Assembly (NCBI GenBank): GCA_002470165.1
Contig: DKNF01000260.1
Span: 1-7,526 of the forward strand
Source: Betaproteobacteria bacterium UBA7395
GTDB lineage: Bacteria > Pseudomonadota > Gammaproteobacteria > Burkholderiales > Rhodocyclaceae
Length of the DNA: 7,526 nt
Direction of reading: 5' to 3'
The notes below the pieces were generated by a model. That model was not told the DNA's origin and made no database searches. It saw only the letters and a program-made list of their open reading frames with translations. Both the position numbers and the translations under genes were made by a program. Shown in pieces: positions 1-5,600 of this stretch (the first letter of the stretch is position 1; the number at the start of each line of letters is the position of its first letter).

Positions 1-524
1 AGGCGAACTGTCGAACCCGGGTCGCCATGTTCGCCATCGGCATCACGCCGGCCCGCCAGGAGCGCCTGCGCTTCACCCAGCCCTACCTGCTCAGCGACAT
101 TTACGCGATCACCACGCGGAGCAATCCGCGCATCAACGCCTGGGAAGACATCGACCGTCCCGGCATCGTCGTTGCCGTGGCCCGGGGCACGCTGCACGAG
201 GGGGTGATGAAGGAAAAACTGCGCCATGCCGAACTGCGTGTCCTCGAGACCCCGCATGCCCGGGAATACGAAGTCCAGAGCGGCCGCGCCGACGTCTTCA
301 TGACCGACTACCCCTACAGCCGGCGGATGCTCGACAACAGCGACTGGGCCAGGCTGGTCGCTCCGCCGGGCAAGTTCCACACCACCCCGTATGCCTGGGC
401 CATGGCCCCCGGAGACGATGCCTTCCACAGCTATGTCGAACGCGAACTGCAAGCCATGAAAATGGATGGCCGGCTGATGACCAACGCAGTTCGCCACCGA
501 CTGGAGCCCATCGTCTTTCGCTGA
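1..524 (+). CDS. Periplasmic solute-binding protein, family 3 (SBP_bac_3 type), 3' part
   Basis: This is the C-terminal part of a type-II periplasmic binding protein of the amino-acid/ligand-binding family. The reading frame is open from base 3 to the TGA at 522-524, so the gene starts before the window. The ATG at 27 is internal, because the lobe 1 sequence that should precede it is missing. Seen in the sequence: the family signature GITPARQERLRFTQPYL, equivalent to the usual 'TPER...F(S/T)xPY' block, then a lobe 2 segment, then the crossing back to lobe 1 at GRADVFMTDYPYSRRML. It ends with a helix, YVERELQAMKMDGRL, typical of the family's C-terminus. No permease or ATPase gene is adjacent. 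A sensor kinase gene follows after 17 bases, so a ligand-sensing role feeding that kinase is more likely than transport (inference). The ligand cannot be read from the sequence. The first eight in-frame codons (ANCRTRVA) look unlike the family; see findings. Confidence 0.85.
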   Translation, partial: ANCRTRVAMFAIGITPARQERLRFTQPYLLSDIYAITTRSNPRINAWEDIDRPGIVVAVARGTLHEGVMKEKLRHAELRVLETPHAREYEVQSGRADVFMTDYPYSRRMLDNSDWARLVAPPGKFHTTPYAWAMAPGDDAFHSYVERELQAMKMDGRLMTNAVRHRLEPIVFR

Positions 525-530
525 CCCGCC

Positions 531-534
531 GGAG
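531..534 (+). promoter_or_regulatory. Ribosome-binding site of the histidine kinase gene
   Basis: GGAG lies seven bases before the ATG at 542, within the 17-base gap after the solute-binding protein gene. It supports ATG 542 as the kinase start. The gap is too short for a promoter or terminator, which points to cotranscription of the two genes. Confidence 0.7.
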
Positions 535-541
535 CGCAAGC

Positions 542-2602
542 ATGTCGATTCATCGCCGCAGCGCACTGTTCGTCGTTCTCAGCCTGCTCATCGTCGGCTG
601 GCTGGGCGCCTACGCCTTCACCCTGTGGCGGCTGCGCACGGCGGCACTCGACAACGGCATCGAAGCCGCCGTCACCCACGCCCGCAGTTTCGAGAAACAC
701 CTTACCCAGACCTTCGAAATGATCGAACTGGCTGCAGTCGGTCTGGCGCCCGGTCAGAGTACGGACAGCGTCGGCACGCGCTTCAGCGAGCAGATGAACG
801 ATGCGCTGCGCAAGACCCCCTATCTGCGCTCCTTGTCGCTGATCGACGAAGAGGGGCGGGTACTGGCCAGCACCAGCCCCGGCAATGTCGGCGGCAAGGT
901 CGCACTGCGCGGCTTCTTTCCGATCATCGGCGACGACTCGCCAACGATGCATATCGGCAGCCTGTGGCTCGGGCGCGACCTCGCCGATGGCGTTGCGGAA
1001 ACGGCGCTGGTCGATGACACCCGCAACAATGGCCCGGCCTTCGTCCCGGTGCTGCGCCGGATCGACAACGGCGAGCACCGCCACTGGATCGTCGCCGCGC
1101 TGAATCCTGAATATTTCACCCTGCATTTCAGCCAGCTGCTGCCCGGTGAAGAGGGTCATGTCCAGATACTGCGTCACGACGGCCTGCTGCTGCTTTCGTC
1201 GAATCCGCTGGACCTGCCCGGCCACGCCGGCGCCGCCGGCCAGGTGACGGAATGGCTGGCCCGCCAGGAAAGCGGGGCGCTCCGGCAAATCCTGCCCGGC
1301 GGCAATCCGGTACTCAGCGCCTACCGGGTATCGAGCCGTTTCCCGGCGCTGGTCGCCGTGCATCTGTCGCAGAACACCATCCTCGAACGCTGGCGCGACG
1401 AGGCCCGGCGCATCTCGCTGGTGGTGCTGCCGATCCTGTTCGCGCTGAGCGCCGCAGCCTTCCTGGTCTGGCTGCGCCAGCGCCGGCTGGAAGAACGTGA
1501 AGACGAACTGTCCAACCAACGCAAGCTGGCGGAAAGCGTCTTTGCCGCGACCAACAATGGCGTTTTCCTGACCACCCCCCAGGGCGACATCATCGCCGTC
1601 AACCCGGCTTTCGAGCGCATCACCGGCTATACCGCCAGCGAGGTGCTGGGCCGCAACCCGCGCCTGCTCGCTTCCGGCCGCCACGACGAGTCGTTTTACC
1701 GGCACATGTGGGAAAGCATCCAGACCGTCGGCCACTGGGATGGCGAAATCATCAACCGGCGCAAGGACGGCACACTCTTTCACGGCATCGTCAATATCAA
1801 CGCCGTGCTCGACGACCACGGCCGGCTCAAGCACTACGTCGGCGTCACCGTCGACATCTCCGAGCGCAAGGAATACGAAAGTCAGCTGCTGCTCGCCAAG
1901 GAACGCGCGGAAGCCGCCTCGCTGGCGAAGACCACCTTCCTGGCCACGGTCAGTCACGAACTGCGCACCCCGATGAACGGCGTACTCGGCATGACCGAAG
2001 TCCTGCTGCGCTCCCCGCTCGATGAGCGGCAACGCCGCCAGCTCGGCATCGTGCGGGATTCGGCAGTTTCGCTGCTGGACATCCTCAACCAGATTCTCGA
2101 CTACTCGAAAATCGAATCGCATAACCTGCAACTCGAACACCTGCCGCTTGACGTCAACAGCCTGATCCGCGACCTGAGCGCACTGTTCGCCCCCGCTGCC
2201 TTAGCCAAGGGCGTGCGCCTGCACGAATTGCCGCATGCTCCGCTGCCCGAAGGATTGTTTGGCGACCCGCTACGCCTGCGCCAAATCCTGACCAACCTGC
2301 TCAGCAACGCCGTCAAATTCACCCGCGCCGGAGAAATCACCGTCGATGCCGCCGTCAGCGACGGCTGCCTGCGCATCGTGGTCAGCGATACCGGCATCGG
2401 CATCGCCGCCGACAAGCAGCAACAGATTTTCGAAGCCTTCACCCAGGCCGATGGCTCGCACACCCGCGAGTTCGGCGGCACCGGCCTCGGCCTGAGCATC
2501 AGCCGCCGCCTGGCCGAAGCCATGGGCGGCAGCCTGAAGGTCGATAGCACCCCCGGCCAGGGCAGTCGATTCACCCTGAGCATTCCTGCACAATTCTCCT
2601 GA
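542..2602 (+). CDS. Membrane sensor histidine kinase (periplasmic sensor, PAS, HisKA, HATPase_c; no receiver)
   Basis: A complete 686-residue kinase that autophosphorylates on histidine and passes the phosphate to a response regulator not present here. Order of parts: membrane helix at about 8-29; periplasmic region 30-290, of a size and style that fit a double Cache-type sensor (weakly assigned); second membrane helix 291-311; short charged linker; PAS domain about 330-445 ending in DISERK (438-443); helical linker; HisKA with H-box SHELRTPMNGVLGM, phospho-acceptor His472; ATPase with N-box asparagines 585 and 589, G1 box DTGIGI (616-621), F-box IFEAFTQAD, and G2 box GGTGLGL (645-651). All catalytic boxes look intact. 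The protein stops right after the ATPase domain. Its H-box resembles that of hybrid kinases, but no receiver or Hpt domain follows. The start is supported by GGAG at 531-534 and by the immediate N-terminal membrane helix. The signal sensed by Cache or PAS is unknown; the upstream binding protein is a candidate partner. Confidence 0.95.
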   Translation: MSIHRRSALFVVLSLLIVGWLGAYAFTLWRLRTAALDNGIEAAVTHARSFEKHLTQTFEMIELAAVGLAPGQSTDSVGTRFSEQMNDALRKTPYLRSLSLIDEEGRVLASTSPGNVGGKVALRGFFPIIGDDSPTMHIGSLWLGRDLADGVAETALVDDTRNNGPAFVPVLRRIDNGEHRHWIVAALNPEYFTLHFSQLLPGEEGHVQILRHDGLLLLSSNPLDLPGHAGAAGQVTEWLARQESGALRQILPGGNPVLSAYRVSSRFPALVAVHLSQNTILERWRDEARRISLVVLPILFALSAAAFLVWLRQRRLEEREDELSNQRKLAESVFAATNNGVFLTTPQGDIIAVNPAFERITGYTASEVLGRNPRLLASGRHDESFYRHMWESIQTVGHWDGEIINRRKDGTLFHGIVNINAVLDDHGRLKHYVGVTVDISERKEYESQLLLAKERAEAASLAKTTFLATVSHELRTPMNGVLGMTEVLLRSPLDERQRRQLGIVRDSAVSLLDILNQILDYSKIESHNLQLEHLPLDVNSLIRDLSALFAPAALAKGVRLHELPHAPLPEGLFGDPLRLRQILTNLLSNAVKFTRAGEITVDAAVSDGCLRIVVSDTGIGIAADKQQQIFEAFTQADGSHTREFGGTGLGLSISRRLAEAMGGSLKVDSTPGQGSRFTLSIPAQFS

Positions 2603-2606
2603 CATG
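2600..2606 (+). other. Kinase stop / macroglobulin start junction (probable translational coupling)
   Basis: The kinase TGA (2600-2602) and the macroglobulin ATG (2604-2606) are separated by one base. The preceding 20 bases (around CACAATTCTCCTGAC) contain no GGAG or AGGA-like site at a usable distance. Termination-reinitiation by ribosomes leaving the kinase gene is the likeliest way the second gene is translated. The start itself is well supported by the signal peptide that follows directly. Confidence 0.6.
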
Positions 2607-2660
2607 CGCCGCCCACTTTCGCTACTTGCCCTGCTCCTGCTCGCATCGGCCAGCCACGCC
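2604..2660 (+). other. Signal peptide of the macroglobulin (type I)
   Basis: Residues 1-19 begin with two arginines (MRRP), then a leucine/alanine core, and end in ASHA before ADV, a good signal peptidase I site. The first cysteine of the protein is residue 61, so there is no lipoprotein attachment site. The mature protein is predicted to be soluble in the periplasm, unlike the lipoprotein YfhM of E. coli. Confidence 0.85.
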
Positions 2661-5600
2661 GCCGATGTTCGCCAATTCCAGCCGCAGGGCCAGGTCGGCC
2701 ATGTCGCCCAGGTCTCGGCGCAATTCAGCCAGCCCATGGTCAAACTGGGCGACGACACCGCCGCCGCGCCGTTCGCCATCGATTGCGCCGGCATTACCGG
2801 GGATGGACGCTGGAGCGGCGAGCGGACCTGGACCTGGCGCCCGCAACGCCCGCTGCAAGCCGGCGAGCGCTGTGTGTTCACGCTGCGCGACGGCTTGAGC
2901 ACCCTGCAGGGCGAAACCCTGAGCGGCAAACGCCGCTTCGAATTCACCGGCGCCGCACCGCGCCCCTGGCGCATCCGGCCGAGTGCCGGCGCGCTGATCG
3001 AGGAAGACCAGGCCTTCGTCATCGACGGCGGCGGCCCGCTCGATCCGGCCTCGCTCAACGACCGACTGTGGTGCGAAGCCGACGGCGTCGGCCAGCGCAT
3101 CCCGGCCCGGCCGGTGGCCGCCACCATTCGCCAGGAGGTACTCAGGCAGGCCAACATGCCGGACCACGCCATCGTCGTCGCCTGCAGCGAAAACCTGCCC
3201 GCCGGGCGCAAGATGAAACTGGTCTGGGGCAAAGGCATCAAGGCGGCCAACGGCACCCCGGCCGACAAGGAACAAAGCTTCGTCTACCCGGTGCGCGAGC
3301 CATTCACCGCCAGCCTGTCGTGCGAACGCGAAAAGGCCGGCGCACCGTGTTCCCCGCTGTCGGCGATCCGGCTCAACTTCAGCGCGCCGGTCGACGTGAA
3401 GTTTTTCGACAAGATCCGCCTGAGCTCCGCCGACGGCCCGCGCCGGCCACAGCCGCTGGACCGCGAGAATCCGCAAGCGGTGTTCGACAGCATCGCCTTC
3501 CCCGGCCCCTTGCCGCAAAACACGGAACTCAAGCTCGAACTGCCGGCCGGCGTGAAGGACGAGGCCGGCCGACCGCTCGCCAACACCGACAAGTTCCCGC
3601 TGACCGTACGCACCGGCGCGCTACCGCCGCTGGCCAAGTTTCCCGGCGATTTCGGCATCGTCGAACTGAAGCAGGGCGGGCTGTTGCCGGTGACGCTGCG
3701 CAACGTCGAAGCCAGCCTCAGGACCGCCGGCCTGGCGCTGCCCGGCAGCCACCGCTTCAGCGACCAGCGGCTCACCGAGGACGCCGACGTGATCGCCGCC
3801 ATGCGCGCACTGGCCAAGTTCGAACAGCAGAGCAACAAGTACAAGGTGGTGGTCGACGGCAAACCCGAGGAGCGCTACGACCCCTACTACGCCCGCGAAC
3901 TCTCTTTCCTCGCTCAGCGCCCCGGCGTTACCCGGCAGGAACTGCCGAAACCCGGCGGCAGCGCCGAGTTCGAGGTGATCGGCATCCCGCTGACCAAGCC
4001 CGGCTACCACATCGTCGAGATCGAGAGCCGGCTGCTCGGCAACGCGCTGCTGGCGACACCCAAGCCGATGTACGTGCGCAGCGCGGTGCTGGTCACCAAC
4101 CTCGCCGTGCATCTCAAGGTCGGCCAGGACAACGCGCTGGTCTGGGTCACCGCGCTCGATACCGGCAAGCCGGTGGTCGACGCCGAGGTCCGCGTGTCGA
4201 CCTGCGCCGGCAAGCAATTGTGGCAGGGCAAGACCGACGCGCTCGGCCGGGCGAAGATCGACCAGGCGCTCGACAATCCGTACTGCGACGGCGACCGTTT
4301 CCTGTTCGCCAGCGCCCGCAGCGGCGGCGATTTCAGCTTCGTGCGCTCGGACTGGAACGAAGGCATCGAGCCGTGGCGCTTCGGCGTCTATAGCTGGGGC
4401 GACAACAGCCCGTTGCGTATCCACGGCATCCTTGACCGCAGCCTGTTCCGCCCCGGCCAGACGCTGTCGGTCAAGCACCTGGCGCGCAGCCGCGACAGCC
4501 GCGGTTTCTCGCTGCCGGCCGCGGACAAGCTGCCGAACAAACTGGTCCTGCGCCATAGCGAGAGCGGCACCGAATTCACCCAGCCGCTGAGCTGGGATGC
4601 CCAGGCGAGCGCGGTCAACGCCTGGAAAGTCCCGGAATCGGCCAAGCTCGGCACCTGGCAGATCGTCCTCCAGGGCGGCGCCGACGGCGAGATCTACAGC
4701 AGTGAGTTCCGCGTCGCCGACTTCCGCCTGCCGGTGTTCACCGGCAGCGTCCAGGGCGTGCCGGCGCGCCAGATCGCGGTCGACAAGGTGCCGCTGGCGC
4801 TCGGCCTGTCCTTCCTCAACGGCGGCGCGGCGAAACACGCTGAAGTCGAAGTTTCGGCGACACTGCGCCCGCGCTGGGTGCACCACGCGCGTTACGCCGA
4901 CTACCGCTTCAACGTCGGTTTCGAGGAAAAGGCGCTGGCCGCGTTTGCCCTCGATGCCGGCATCGATGAGGAACGCCTGGTCCTCGACAAACAGCAGCTC
5001 AAGCTCGACGCCGCCGGCGCCGGTCGCCTGGAAGCACCCTTGCCGGCCAAGCCCGGTGGCCCGGCCGAACTCTACGCCGAGATGAGTTTTGCCGATCCGA
5101 ACGGCGAGATTCAGACCATCCGCGGCATCGTCGACCTGCGCCCGGCGGCCTTCGAGATCGGCGTCAAGATCGCCGACTGGGCCGGCAGCAGCAGCGGCAA
5201 CCGGCTCCAGGCGGTGGTCCTCGACACCGCCGGCAAGCCGGTCGCCGGCCAGGCGGTCAAGGTCACCGCCAAGCGCCGTATCGACAGCAGTCACCGCCGA
5301 CGCATCGTCGGCGGCTTCTACGCCTACGAGAACACCGAGGACTACCGCGACCTCGGCGAGGTTTGCGCCGGCAAAACCGACAGCCGCGGCCTGCTGCTGT
5401 GCGAGCTGTCGATTGCCGACCCCGGCGCCATCTACCTGCTCGCCGAGACCCGCGACGTCAAGGGCAATGTCGCCCGCGCCGGCACCAGCTACTGGGTTTC
5501 CGGCGGCGGCGACCTGTGGTTTGCGGCCGGCAACCAGGACCGCATCGACGTGATTCCCGAGAAGAAGGCCTGGGCGGCTGGCGAAACCGCCCGTTTCCAG

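Noticed and set aside
27..524. ATG at 27 as a true start of a short 165-residue protein
   Set aside because: The frame is open upstream to the window edge, no signal peptide follows ATG 27, and the sequence begins in the middle of the binding-protein fold.
525..541. A promoter or terminator between the binding protein and kinase genes
   Set aside because: The gap is 17 bases, holds only the ribosome-binding site, and has no inverted repeat with a T-run.
431..2140. A 569-codon open frame on the minus strand, antisense to the kinase gene
   Set aside because: Same codon-aligned mirror effect; the sense strand encodes intact PAS, HisKA and ATPase motifs, and the antisense product has no recognisable motif.
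2783..4393. A 536-codon + strand open frame inside the macroglobulin gene
   Set aside because: It is an out-of-frame reading, rich in Arg, Ala, Gly and Pro as expected from GC-rich shadow frames. The macroglobulin frame over the same bases is continuous and motif-bearing.
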